42,620 nt of DNA from Acidobacteriaceae bacterium (GCA_003165075.1 PLSM01000044.1:10407-53026), one strand, 5' to 3'; numbered from the stretch's first letter, positions 9,142-17,827 are shown. The notes: generated by a model not told the origin, from the sequence alone. Numbers and translations: made by a program.

Positions 9142-10170
9142 ATGGACGACCCCTCCCCCGCCGAGACCATCTCCACAATCGCCGCGGCCCCTGCCAGTGC
9201 CATCGAAGCAATTCTCGAAGTGCTGCGCCAGGGCGAACGGTTCCTGGTTTGTTCCCACTCCCGCCCCGACGGCGACGCGGTAGGCAGCATGCTGGCCATG
9301 GGAATGCTCCTGACCCAGATGGGCAAGCGCGCCGACCTGGTAACGGCCGACCGAATTCCCGTCGTCTATCGCTCCCTGCCGGGCGCGGGCGGCATTCGTA
9401 CCGCCTTGCGCGTTCATGGTCCCTATGACGCGGCCATCCTGCTGGAGTGTGATCGGCCGGAGCGCACCCGTCTACGCGGGCTGGAACCCTTCTTCGTGAT
9501 CAACATCGACCACCACACCAGCGGCCATGGGTGGGGCCATCTGAACTGGATCGACCGTGAGGCGGCCAGCGTGGGCGAGCTGGTGTACCGGCTGATCAAG
9601 GCCGCCGGGGTCATGGTCACGCCGGAGCTGGCTACCTGTCTCTACACCACCGTGCTCACCGATACCGGCGGCTTTTGCTACGGCTCTACGCAGGCCTCCA
9701 CCTTTGCCCTAGCACAGAAGCTGGTCAAGGCCGGCGCCGACCCCATTCGTATCGCCCAGGACGTGTACTTTTCCGTTGCCACTTCAAAGCTGTTGCTATT
9801 GGGCGCGGCACTTGGCCACTTGCATCGCGAGGGCCGCCTGGCCTGGTTGTGGGTCTCTCACCGCGACATGGCACGCAGTTGCGCAGCCGAAGAGGATTGC
9901 GAGGGAATCGCCAACCATGCGCTTTCCATCGCGGGGGTGGAAGCGGCAGTTTTTCTGCGCGAGCTGCCGGAACAGCGAATTCGAATCAGTATGCGCAGCA
10001 AAGGCAGCGTCAACGTTGCCGCAATCGCTGAAAGGCTGGGCGGGGGCGGCCATGAGAACGCCGCTGGCTGCACTCTCGACGGCCCAATGGGCCGCGCTCT
10101 TGATGAGATTCTGGCCGAGATGCGGAACGAATCGGCAGCTCTGGCTGGCGATCCACCTCAAGCCTCTTGA
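9142..10170 (+). CDS. nrnA: DHH-family phosphoesterase, NrnA type (oligoribonuclease / pAp phosphatase)
   Basis: NrnA-like enzymes degrade 2- to 5-nt RNA fragments and often hydrolyse 3'-phosphoadenosine 5'-phosphate. This 342-residue protein has the DHH-subfamily metal motifs: SHSRPDGDAVGS (about residues 38-49), LLECDRPE, and NIDHHTSG (about residues 120-127). Then come TDTGGF and the C-terminal DHHA1 substrate-binding motif GGGGHENAAG. It starts six bases after rbfA, so the two are surely one transcription unit. The symbol is assigned by family; the balance between nuclease and phosphatase activity is not readable. Confidence 0.9.
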   Translation: MDDPSPAETISTIAAAPASAIEAILEVLRQGERFLVCSHSRPDGDAVGSMLAMGMLLTQMGKRADLVTADRIPVVYRSLPGAGGIRTALRVHGPYDAAILLECDRPERTRLRGLEPFFVINIDHHTSGHGWGHLNWIDREAASVGELVYRLIKAAGVMVTPELATCLYTTVLTDTGGFCYGSTQASTFALAQKLVKAGADPIRIAQDVYFSVATSKLLLLGAALGHLHREGRLAWLWVSHRDMARSCAAEEDCEGIANHALSIAGVEAAVFLRELPEQRIRISMRSKGSVNVAAIAERLGGGGHENAAGCTLDGPMGRALDEILAEMRNESAALAGDPPQAS

Positions 10171-10354
10171 GAATCGGCTCGAATCTGTTAGCCTTGTCCC
10201 TGTCGAAACGCACAGGGAAGTTTGCGTCTCCGTCTCTTTTGCACCCCCTGCCATCGTCTAACCGGTGGGGTTCCCCCAAACTCCCTGAGACGGGCTGGAA
10301 TGATTGTTCTTGCGCGGGTACTGGCGTCGTCGGCCCGCTGGAGAGTTGCTGGAA

Positions 10355-12151
10355 GTGGAGACTGTTCTGAAACCTCCTGCTCCGGATCTTGTGAAGGATC
10401 GCCAAAGGCGGCTACCCAAATGGGCCAGCGTCTGTGAGGCGGGCGTTTTCCTGGCTTTTACCGTTTTCTTCATTCTCTATGGACAAACGCCGCTGCTGGG
10501 CGGCGATGGGTTGGGCCTGGTGGGTGCCGATGAGCCCCGCTATGCCCAGATAGCCCACGAGATGCTGGTCCGCTTCGACTCTGCCCATACCGTGAAAGGA
10601 CGCCTTAGCGCCTGCGTCACTCCGTACCTCTATGGCCGCCCTTGGCTTGAGAAGCCCGCCCTGTATTACTGGCGCGCCATGTTCGTCTTTCAGGAGTTCG
10701 GCGTGCACGACTGGAGCGCACGCCTGCCCTCGGCCACCTTCGCCTTCATCATGGTGGCGCTCATTTATCTCCACATGCGAAGATTCCGCCCTGGAGGGCA
10801 CCTCGACGCCGCGCTCATCACCGTGGCCTGCGCTGCCATTATCGGCTTTGCCCGTGGCGCCTCCACTGACATGCAGATGGCCGCGCCCCTCTCCATCGGC
10901 CTGCTGGGCTGGTATGCCTGGTACGAGACCGACTCAAAGTTTTGGCTCTTCGATATCTATTTCTTCACCGGCGTGGCTACCTTGGCCAAGGGGCCGGTCG
11001 CACCCTTCCTCGCGATCGTGATTTTGGTCGCCTTCGCTTTTTTGCGTCGTGAGTGGTCCATTCTCCGGCGCACGCTTTGGTGGCCCGGGGTGCTGCTCTA
11101 CTTTGCCATCACGCTGCCCTGGTTCATTGCCGTGCAGCACCAGAACCCCACCTTCTTCCGCGAATTCTTCCTGGAGCACAACCTGGCGCGCTTTGCTACC
11201 GACCGCTACCAGCATCAGCAGCCCTTCTGGTACTACCTGGTTGTGCTGCTGCTGGCTGTCATGCCGTGGACCGTGGTTGCCATCCGCGCTCTGGTCGATG
11301 GCATTCAGACATCGGTGGCCGAGTGGAGACTGCGCCACTCCAAGCCCTCCCGGCCTGCGCCCAACCGTCCCGGCGACGCCTTCCCCGAATTTCTGGTGCT
11401 TTGGGCGCTCATCCCCATCGTCTTTTTCTCCCTCTCCCAGTCCAAGTTGCCGGGCTATATTCTGCCTGCCATTCCTCCCATCACCATCCTCACTGGCGAC
11501 TACCTCTTTCGCATGCGCACATCCGGCCTCAATCGCTGGATTCTGTTAGGCCACGCAGCGCTTTGCGGTGTAATGACGATGTTTGGCTTGCTGTTGCCGT
11601 GGTCCGTGGCCCATGGCGCGCAGATGCCGCCGGTGCACGCCTTGATCGTTGCGCTGCTCGCCTCGCTGGGCGCGGCCCTGCTCATCCTCGTTGTGGTGCA
11701 CGGTTTTGGTGTGGCCCGGCTGCGGCTTGCCACCACCGGGGTGCTCGTCGTTCTGGTCTTTTACCTTTACGGGGTTGGCCCGTTCTTCGGCATTCCGGCC
11801 GTGGAAGCCAGCAAGCGGGTGGTTCATCTGCTCGACCGCTCCTACTCTGCGCGGCCACTGGCCGACCGGCTCACAACCCTGGCCCCCGCCGATGAAACCG
11901 TCGCCGTCTTCCGTGTCCGGCGCGACATGGAGTACGGGCTCGCCTTTTATCGCAACAACGAAGTGGTCAATTACGAGCAGGATGGAGTGCCCGACGAAGA
12001 GCACCTGCTGGTGGCGCGGATGGCGGGCCGCCGCGGCGTGGACCTGCACACTCCCGCCGCGCTCGAGGAGTATCTGGAGGGTCGCCAGTACCAGCAGCTC
12101 TTTAGTTGGCCTGAGCAGGGGCTTGAGGTTTACCTGGTGGGCCGCAAGTAA
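10355..12151 (+). CDS. GT39-family membrane glycosyltransferase (ArnT/PMT-like)
   Basis: Polytopic inner-membrane enzyme of about 598 residues that transfers a sugar from a polyprenyl-phosphate carrier to a lipid or protein acceptor at the outer face of the membrane. The catalytic loop after the first helix reads ADEPRYAQIAHEM, the counterpart of the DE-T-RYA motif of ArnT. About ten further hydrophobic helices follow, then a C-terminal soluble region from about residue 500. The start is uncertain. GTG at 10355 has GGAGAG nine bases upstream and is preferred; TTG at 10304 would add 17 residues. It follows nrnA after about 180 bases. The acceptor (lipid A, glycan or protein) is unknown. Confidence 0.85.
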   Translation: METVLKPPAPDLVKDRQRRLPKWASVCEAGVFLAFTVFFILYGQTPLLGGDGLGLVGADEPRYAQIAHEMLVRFDSAHTVKGRLSACVTPYLYGRPWLEKPALYYWRAMFVFQEFGVHDWSARLPSATFAFIMVALIYLHMRRFRPGGHLDAALITVACAAIIGFARGASTDMQMAAPLSIGLLGWYAWYETDSKFWLFDIYFFTGVATLAKGPVAPFLAIVILVAFAFLRREWSILRRTLWWPGVLLYFAITLPWFIAVQHQNPTFFREFFLEHNLARFATDRYQHQQPFWYYLVVLLLAVMPWTVVAIRALVDGIQTSVAEWRLRHSKPSRPAPNRPGDAFPEFLVLWALIPIVFFSLSQSKLPGYILPAIPPITILTGDYLFRMRTSGLNRWILLGHAALCGVMTMFGLLLPWSVAHGAQMPPVHALIVALLASLGAALLILVVVHGFGVARLRLATTGVLVVLVFYLYGVGPFFGIPAVEASKRVVHLLDRSYSARPLADRLTTLAPADETVAVFRVRRDMEYGLAFYRNNEVVNYEQDGVPDEEHLLVARMAGRRGVDLHTPAALEEYLEGRQYQQLFSWPEQGLEVYLVGRK

Positions 12152-12256
12152 TTTGCGATAGACACTCCGCAAAGATAAGTCAGGCTTAAACTTGCGTGCA
12201 GCCGCCACTCGTGGCACAGTGTCCGCAAGGCACATTTCCATCAAGCGCCGTGGCGA

Positions 12257-12368
12257 ACGGCTCGGGTATGGCTGTTCTCCCATTGCTGTAGAGCGAAGCC
12301 GCAGCAGCTAAGTGGCTTTTTCATCAAACGCCACATATAAATGGGAGAACAGCTCTCAACACGGCTCG
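12257..12368. repeat. MITE-like inverted-repeat element with 8-bp flanking direct repeats
   Basis: A perfect 13-bp inverted repeat (12271-12283 GCTGTTCTCCCAT, 12341-12353 its complement) encloses two smaller hairpins: TGCTG/CAGCA at 12284-12288 and 12302-12306, and GTGGC/GCCAC at 12312-12316 and 12330-12334, extendable by three A-T pairs. Together they form a three-way-junction shape. ACGGCTCG occurs directly repeated just outside, at 12257-12264 and 12361-12368, as a target-site duplication would. It encodes nothing and sits immediately upstream of the GNAT gene. A structured leader RNA is the main alternative. Confidence 0.5.
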
Positions 12369-12410
12369 CTCGCTTCCACGACGAACCGGATCGCATCCAA
12401 CAGGGGAAAC

Positions 12411-13430
12411 ATGGCGCCAGGCGTTTCCATCGAGATTCTCGACCTGCGGCACTTTGCCGCCCCGGTGCTGCGTCCCGTGCTGGAGGCCGAGGGCGAGTTG
12501 TGGAGCAGCCGCCTGCACTGGGACTATCGCGCCTCTGCACGGCTGCTGATGCAATATCTCGACAACCGCATGCTGCCGGGCTACGCTGCCCTTGAGTCAG
12601 GCCAGGTTACCGGCTACGCCTTCTGCGTCTATGAGGAAACCAAGGCAGTCATCGGCGACGTGTTCGCCCTTCCCGGCCACCATCCCGATCTTCTCGAGCC
12701 AGCCGCCGGCAACTTCACCATGGGGCCGGGGCCGGCCTACGCAATCGAAGAAACCTTGCTCCGTCATCTCTTTGAAACCCTGCTCAATTCGCCGCAGGTC
12801 GATCGCATCGAGTCGCAACTGCTGCTCCACCCATCTGGAGCGCATGCCGTCCTCTTCCGCGAGGCGGGGTTCAAGCTGTACCGGCGTCTCTTCCTGGTGC
12901 AGCCGCTGGCTGGCCGCTGGGCTCGTCCCAGCGTGGACCTTCCCGCCGAACTGGAGTTGCGCCCCTGGCGCGATGAGGATCTGAACTCTGCCGCACGTCT
13001 CATCGCCGAGGCCTACAGCGGTCATCCCGATTCGCTCATCAACGACCAGTACCGCTCCGTGCACGGCTCGCTGCGCTTTCTCCACAACATTGTCAAATAT
13101 GCCGGATGCGGCGTCTTCTCCCCGCAGGTATCGCATGTCGTGGTGGAGCGCACCAGCCGGGAACTGGCGGCCCTCGTTCTAGGTTCGCGCGTAAGTCCTG
13201 AGAGCGGCCACATCACCCAGCTTTGTGTCCGGCCTCAGTTTCGGCGCGAGGGGCTGGCCCGTTTACTCCTCGCCGTGGCCGCCTCGCAGTTTATGCGCCA
13301 GGGGGTTAGCGAAATCTCTCTCACCGTAACCGAAACCAACACCCAGGCCCTCGAACTCTACAAGTCCGAAGGGTACGACTGCACCCACATGTTCGACGCC
13401 GCCGTCTGGCAGCGGGATCATGTCGCCTGA
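12411..13430 (+). CDS. Tandem-GNAT-domain N-acetyltransferase
   Basis: A 339-residue cytoplasmic protein with two acetyltransferase-like halves. The C-terminal half is a clear GNAT domain: LELRPWRDEDLNSAARL opens it, the acetyl-CoA loop reads QLCVRPQFRREGLARLLL (about residues 262-279), and VTETNTQALELYKSEGY closes it. The N-terminal half (SIEILDLRHFAAPVL to GDVFALPG) has the same strand-helix pattern but a degenerate CoA loop. The ATG at 12411 follows AGGGGA (12402-12407); an upstream ATG at 12312 lies inside the inverted-repeat element and is not preferred. The substrate is unknown. Confidence 0.85.
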   Translation: MAPGVSIEILDLRHFAAPVLRPVLEAEGELWSSRLHWDYRASARLLMQYLDNRMLPGYAALESGQVTGYAFCVYEETKAVIGDVFALPGHHPDLLEPAAGNFTMGPGPAYAIEETLLRHLFETLLNSPQVDRIESQLLLHPSGAHAVLFREAGFKLYRRLFLVQPLAGRWARPSVDLPAELELRPWRDEDLNSAARLIAEAYSGHPDSLINDQYRSVHGSLRFLHNIVKYAGCGVFSPQVSHVVVERTSRELAALVLGSRVSPESGHITQLCVRPQFRREGLARLLLAVAASQFMRQGVSEISLTVTETNTQALELYKSEGYDCTHMFDAAVWQRDHVA

Positions 13431-13902
13431 TTCTGGACCTTCTCTAAGTAACCCCCGGAATAAGTCGATGTTTTGAAAGGGCACGACTTCAGTCGTGCCG
13501 CAAACGCAAGCAAACCAACGTGAGTTTTACTGGCTACGGAAAGACTCTCTTTGGTGAATACACGGGCTTCAGCGGTGAAGGGTGCGGGCTTCAGCCCGTA
13601 CATAAATGCCGCAAAATGAGCGCGGCTTTGGCCAGAAACTCGACTTCTTGGGCAAGAGCCTGAACCCACCGGATTTGTCTGATTTCTGCCGTCATGACAA
13701 TGTGAATCAGAAAGTAGCTGGCGGCTTGCCCAATTCCGAGTAGGCCACGATACTACTGCGAATCGGGAATCACGGCGGAGAACACATCAATCCGGTATAA
13801 AAATCTGCCAAGTGCCGAGATGGCGGTGTGACTCGGGAACTAGCTATATACTCTCCTCATGACGGCTCGGCTCAATCCGATCGGGCCCGGGGATGAACCA
13901 GC
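13431..13902. other. Repeat-bearing intergenic region upstream of the VWFA gene
   Basis: No gene is seen in these 472 bases. The left half carries a cluster of REP-like palindromes, listed separately. The right half (13640-13880) is plain sequence that should include the promoter for the secreted VWFA-related protein. GGGGA at 13889-13893 is the likely ribosome binding site for GTG 13903. Confidence 0.5.
13480..13600. repeat. Cluster of REP-like palindromes with CTTCAG core
   Basis: Hairpin 1 has perfect 9-bp arms, GGCACGACT (13480-13488) and AGTCGTGCC (13491-13499), around TC. Hairpin 2 has CGGGCT (13585-13590) and AGCCCG (13593-13598) around TC, extendable by a G-T and a T-A pair. A third motif, CTTCA-GCGG-TGAAG, lies at 13567-13580. 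The centre CTTCAG is kept while the arms change together. Related palindromes with the complementary core CTGAAG occur at the end of the window. No RAYT-type transposase gene is present in the window. Confidence 0.6.
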
Positions 13903-16038
13903 GTGTTCTTCACCTGCATTGCGTTGTACTTCGGCGTGCTGCATGCCGCCGCTCAGGCTCAGCCGAACGTTCAGCCCGGCCCCCCACCCGCAGCTGCCTC
14001 CGGAGACCTGAGGGACAAGCCGGAAGGCCTCATCAAGCTCGACGTGATGGTCACCGACGGAACCGGTAAACCGGTTCCCGCTCTCATGGCATCGGATTTC
14101 CGTCTGTTCGAAAACGGACGCGAGCAGAAGATTCTTTCCTTCCAAGCGTTCACGGGCAAGGGGGCAGGGACTGAGCCTCCGGTCAAAGTCATCCTGCTGA
14201 TCGACACTCTCAATATTCCACCCGAGCTCGCGCGCGAAGAGCGCTACGCCGTTACCTTCTACCTGCGAAAGAATGGCGGCCAACTTGCCCGCCCCACCTC
14301 CGTGTTTCTGCTGTCGGAAACCGGCCTGTGGACGGTGTCGAAGCCTTCCATGGATGGAAACGCACTGGCACGGGAGATTGAACACAACGATCTCGCCCTG
14401 GTTCCTCGCAATGGGGGCGGGCCAAGAGGACCAGCGGTCCCGGGGTACTCAGTCGATCCCATCGAATATGCACTGCAGGCGCTCGGACATATTGCCGCTG
14501 ATGAACGGCGCCAGCCAGGCAGAAAGCTGATGATCTGGGTCGGGCCCGGTTGGGGCATCGGCACCGGCGCGATCGATAATATGAGAATCCATTCCGATTT
14601 GTTCGGCACGATTTGCTGGTTCTCCACCCTGCTTCGCGAAGCCCACCTGGCGCTCTACAGCTTCTCAGTCGGAGAACCAGAAACGGATCTTCGCGCTAAC
14701 TTGTACAGGGCCTACCTTGCCGGTGTAACTTCGCATCGAGCCAGCATGATGAACCTGAATCGAAAGGTGCTGGCCCTTCAGAGCGGCGGCCGAGTTATCG
14801 ACGCCGGCGTGGATATCGTGGACGAGATTGAGAACTGCGTTCGCGAAACCGGCCGGTTTTACAGGATCACCTTCGATCCGTTCGCCGCAGAACACCCGGA
14901 TGAGTATCACGATCTGAAGGTGGAAGTAGACGAACCGGGATTGAACGCACGCACCAGCACCGGCTTCTACGATCAGCCCTATTACTCCACTGACCAGATC
15001 CCTCCGTTGAAGCGCGTGTCGCTCGAAGAACTGCAGAAGATCTTGGAACTGGATGAATCGGACGCCATGAAAGCCCACCAACTCATCGGGCTTGAGCTCA
15101 CGGCGCGGCTCAGCGAGCGCAGGCTTGCGTCCCTGTATGCTATCGTGCACGGGAAGCGGACACGCCAGCAACTGCGCATTCTCGCCGACGCATCGTCGTT
15201 TCTGGATCCGCCCGCCGACGAGATTCTCGCCGCACCACCACCGAGCCCAGACCAGCAGCAGCACATGATTTCCATGGCATCGTCATATTTGACGGGCACG
15301 ATCGATAAACTCCCCGATTTCTTCGCCAGGAGAATCACCACCCGCTACCAGGAAACAGCGATGTTCCTGAAGGCGGGCGTAAATTACCAGCCGCTTCACC
15401 AGACGGACAGTTCCACAACCACCGTGCGCTATCGGCACGGCCGTGAGGAAAGTGACGCGAAATCTCACGGTATGCGACTCGGAAATCCTGAGATGATCAC
15501 GCTCGGGGAGTTCGGTCCGGCCCTCGAAGATGTATTTGATGCGATCGAGAAGCATGGCCGGTTGACCTGGATCCGCTGGGAAAAGGCGACGGCCGGCCCC
15601 GTCGCCGTGTTCCGTTCTGCCATTCCGTCGGATCAATCGCTCCACTACGTGTGGGCATGCTGTCTCCCGGACGGGGACGGGACGCAAGCCTATCAACGGT
15701 ATGCGGGCTATCACATCGAGATTGCCATTGATCCTGACAATGGCGCGATCCTTCGCCTGTCGTTCCAGTTCGACCTGAAGTCCACATCCCCGCTCACCAG
15801 GTCCGACATCATGATTGAATACGGGCCGGTCGAAATCGGAGGCAAGACCTATGATTGCCCGCTCAGAAGCGTTTCGATCATGCGATCGCGATCCGTAGGC
15901 ATTCTTTCGGAGTGGGGCGAATCCTTCAGGACCTACGGACCGTATGCAACCATGCTGAATGACGTCACCTTCAATCGTTACCACATGTTCCGGTCCGAAT
16001 CTCGCATTTTGCCCGGATTCACACCTGAAGAGAAGTAA
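13903..16038 (+). CDS. Secreted VWFA-related protein (acidobacterial type)
   Basis: A 711-residue exported protein. The first 20 residues form a signal peptide (FFTCIALYFGVLHAAAQAQ). Residues about 45-85 match the opening of the acidobacterial VWFA-related domain (VMVTDGTGKPVPALMASDFRLFENGREQKI). A von Willebrand A-like fold follows: VILLIDTLNIPPE gives a degenerate metal-site motif, then RKLMIWVGPGWG and SGGRVIDAGVDIVDEIENCVRETGRFYRITFDP. The second half (about 370-711) is of unknown fold, with FEF/outer-membrane-like beta strands but no lipobox. Such proteins are expanded in Acidobacteria; function is unknown. The GTG start has GGGGA nine bases upstream. Confidence 0.8.
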   Translation: MFFTCIALYFGVLHAAAQAQPNVQPGPPPAAASGDLRDKPEGLIKLDVMVTDGTGKPVPALMASDFRLFENGREQKILSFQAFTGKGAGTEPPVKVILLIDTLNIPPELAREERYAVTFYLRKNGGQLARPTSVFLLSETGLWTVSKPSMDGNALAREIEHNDLALVPRNGGGPRGPAVPGYSVDPIEYALQALGHIAADERRQPGRKLMIWVGPGWGIGTGAIDNMRIHSDLFGTICWFSTLLREAHLALYSFSVGEPETDLRANLYRAYLAGVTSHRASMMNLNRKVLALQSGGRVIDAGVDIVDEIENCVRETGRFYRITFDPFAAEHPDEYHDLKVEVDEPGLNARTSTGFYDQPYYSTDQIPPLKRVSLEELQKILELDESDAMKAHQLIGLELTARLSERRLASLYAIVHGKRTRQQLRILADASSFLDPPADEILAAPPPSPDQQQHMISMASSYLTGTIDKLPDFFARRITTRYQETAMFLKAGVNYQPLHQTDSSTTTVRYRHGREESDAKSHGMRLGNPEMITLGEFGPALEDVFDAIEKHGRLTWIRWEKATAGPVAVFRSAIPSDQSLHYVWACCLPDGDGTQAYQRYAGYHIEIAIDPDNGAILRLSFQFDLKSTSPLTRSDIMIEYGPVEIGGKTYDCPLRSVSIMRSRSVGILSEWGESFRTYGPYATMLNDVTFNRYHMFRSESRILPGFTPEEK

Positions 16039-16064
16039 TCCGGCATAAGATAACTCCCTCGGAA

Positions 16065-16661
16065 CTAGAGCCGGGTTTCTTTCCGCTCCAGTTTCTGTAG
16101 CAGCAGAAATAACACTATTCCCACGGCATATCCAGGAATGATGGAAAGAACCGCGGCTCCCTTTAATTCGCCCCTTGTTTGTGGCGCTAGGTGCACGCTG
16201 ATCCAGTAGCTGACAAGCAACTGCATGGTGCATGAAGCAACGAGCGAAATCCAGAAACTTACCGTTTGCCTCAGCCATGGCTGAACCACTGAGACGGCAA
16301 TAAGAACACCCATGCATACGGCAAGTATGGGGAAGTCCCATTCTTCCGGTACAAGATGAAAGAACATCAAAGACAAGACCACCAGGGGTACACCAAGCAC
16401 TAGCAGAAGCAACATCCAGCCGTTCACCTTTGCAACAAAGTACTTTGAGCCCTTCGGCGATCGACGGTGCCTCCTTGCTTCTTTGATTTCTAGCCGTACT
16501 GCCTCCCTCTTTTTCGCGCGCGCTTCTTGATAGCTCAGCCCGCGCCGAGCCATCTCGGAATCGAGTGCGAGGGCAGCCTCCTGCACCAGGTCAGCGCGGC
16601 TGGCAGCGATCATCAGAAGCTCGTCGTCATTCAGCCCTGCGTAGTTTTCCTGGAAACTCAC
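16065..16661 (-). CDS. Four-helix membrane protein of unknown function
   Basis: A 198-residue protein with two parts. The N-terminal soluble segment begins YAGLNDDELLMIAASRADLVQEAALALDSEMARRGL, a motif I know from short acidobacterial membrane proteins of unassigned function in which an acidic helix pair precedes the membrane part. After a basic linker (EARRHRRSPKGSK), four hydrophobic helices follow, near residues 80-100, 110-130, 135-158 and 168-190. No catalytic residues are apparent. It converges with the VWFA gene, with only 26 bases between stop codons, so the two are not co-transcribed. No function is assigned. Confidence 0.7.
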   Translation of the reverse strand: MSFQENYAGLNDDELLMIAASRADLVQEAALALDSEMARRGLSYQEARAKKREAVRLEIKEARRHRRSPKGSKYFVAKVNGWMLLLLVLGVPLVVLSLMFFHLVPEEWDFPILAVCMGVLIAVSVVQPWLRQTVSFWISLVASCTMQLLVSYWISVHLAPQTRGELKGAAVLSIIPGYAVGIVLFLLLQKLERKETRL

Positions 16662-17382
16662 GTAGACTCACCTCTAAGTGGAACCATCCTGGATATCGTA
16701 CGGCGTGAATTGATCTAGCATCCAGATTTTCGAGTTCTTGGCGGACCACCGTCCAACCGGAAGTTACGATTTAATAATCTTTCCAACGGTTCTAATGCCA
16801 ACCGGATTTTTATATCCGAACAGATTCCATAGCCACATTTTGCTGAGTCAGAGCGATGCCTCTCGCGAGGTTTGTTCTTGAGTCGCCCCTTTTCCGCAGC
16901 CTGTTCAGCCCCCAGAGGGAATACTGATGGTCTATTCAGAGCTTCCCTGAAAAACCGCCTAGTCCGGATACGGTACCTCTTCAGCGCCGCTCTCCCCATC
17001 GAATCCGGAGAACGGCAGCCCCCTTGCATAGAATTATCTGCACGCGGCGCATAATGGAGTTTGAGTTGAGCGCAAGGGCTGGGGTTTCGCCTGGCAAACC
17101 ACCAGTGGGCTACACAGGGTCAGGCGCAGAAGGGCCTTTGCCCTGGTGAATTTGGCAAGCAAACCGTCCCGTGCGCGCCCCACGGGCCGCATAATTCCTT
17201 TAATGTCTATATTCTGCAGCGAACCCCTGCGGAATCAATATTTTGCGGCGCGACCCCTACCGTAAACCTTTGAAAATAGAGATTTTATTTACAGAATCGG
17301 GGGGAGCGGGGGTAGGGTAACTCCTCGATAAACCGGCGACTGTCACCGGGCTCCTCGGCGCCGTCCCGCCGATGCTGGCCCT
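16662..17382. other. Long intergenic region with an imperfect tandem repeat and a G-run
   Basis: No convincing gene in 721 bases. A frame of 104 codons on the minus strand (16715-17029) is basic, low in hydrophobic residues and not recognised, and I treat it as chance. Two imperfect copies of a unit of about 30 bases lie at 17209-17237 and 17238-17267, sharing ATATT, TGC, GCG and ACCCCT. A purine run with G6, G5 and G3 tracts follows at 17299-17317. The region looks like decayed repeats; no RNA gene was recognised. Confidence 0.45.
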
Positions 17383-17565
17383 CTATTCCCGAGCGGGCGC
17401 TGCCGCCGAGTTCTTTGATAGGCTTTCAGGCTTGAAGTACGCGGCTAGGCTCTTCGGTATCTCCCGGCAAGCGCAATGCTCTTGATGTTCCTTGTGCCAC
17501 TGGATTCTTTGCTCCAGCGTCGCCTTTGGCGGCATCTGGTTGCTGGCGTGCCATTCCCTGTTCAT
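17383..17565 (-). CDS. Small Cys/His-rich protein (WHxxHxxHCxCR motif)
   Basis: A 60-residue protein whose core, MPPKATLEQRIQWHKEHQEHCACREIPKSL, is a pattern I recognise from short acidobacterial proteins (EQR..WH..H...C.CR.IP..L). The H-H-H-C-x-C spacing could bind a metal, but this is inference. The start at 17565 (MNREWH) has AGAAAGG eight bases upstream; the internal ATG at residue 11 could also be used, and a longer frame runs to 17616. It stands apart from the upstream membrane-protein pair by about 80 bases on the same strand and may be the last gene of that run. No function is known to me. Confidence 0.55.
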   Translation of the reverse strand: MNREWHASNQMPPKATLEQRIQWHKEHQEHCACREIPKSLAAYFKPESLSKNSAAAPARE

Positions 17566-17647
17566 AGGGCGAGCCTTTCTGCCCATCCCCGTCCCTGCGA
17601 CGTGGTTCTGCATCACGGGTGGAAAGCATCAGATTCTGAAAGTGAAC

Positions 17648-17827
17648 CTACCGCGCGATCAGATACATTGCCCAGCTAAGCGCCACTGCCGACCCCACAA
17701 AGAGCACAAAGCAGTAGATGCCATAGCGCACCATGCGCCGCGGAGTCTCGCGCTGAGTAATGCCGAAAACGATGGATGCGAAGAACGCAAACAGCACCAC
17801 CGACGCAAAGTGAGAGGGATGGAGCAT
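17648..17827 (-). CDS. 59-residue membrane protein paired with the DUF6677-like gene
   Basis: A very small protein with two hydrophobic helices (about residues 8-24, SVVLFAFFASIVFGI, and 34-57, YGIYCFVLFVGSAVALSWAMYLI) separated by a short charged loop (TQRETPRRMVR). Its ATG overlaps the stop codon of the upstream gene as TGATG (one shared base), so translation is almost certainly coupled. A much longer frame that extends upstream in the same phase is a shadow of the upstream gene. I know this two-gene arrangement from Acidobacteria; the role is unknown. Confidence 0.65.
   Translation of the reverse strand: MLHPSHFASVVLFAFFASIVFGITQRETPRRMVRYGIYCFVLFVGSAVALSWAMYLIAR

Noticed and set aside
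16715..17029. Minus-strand frame of 104 codons
   Set aside because: The translation is basic, low in hydrophobic residues and has no recognisable motif. It lies in a repeat-rich region, and I see no ribosome binding site.
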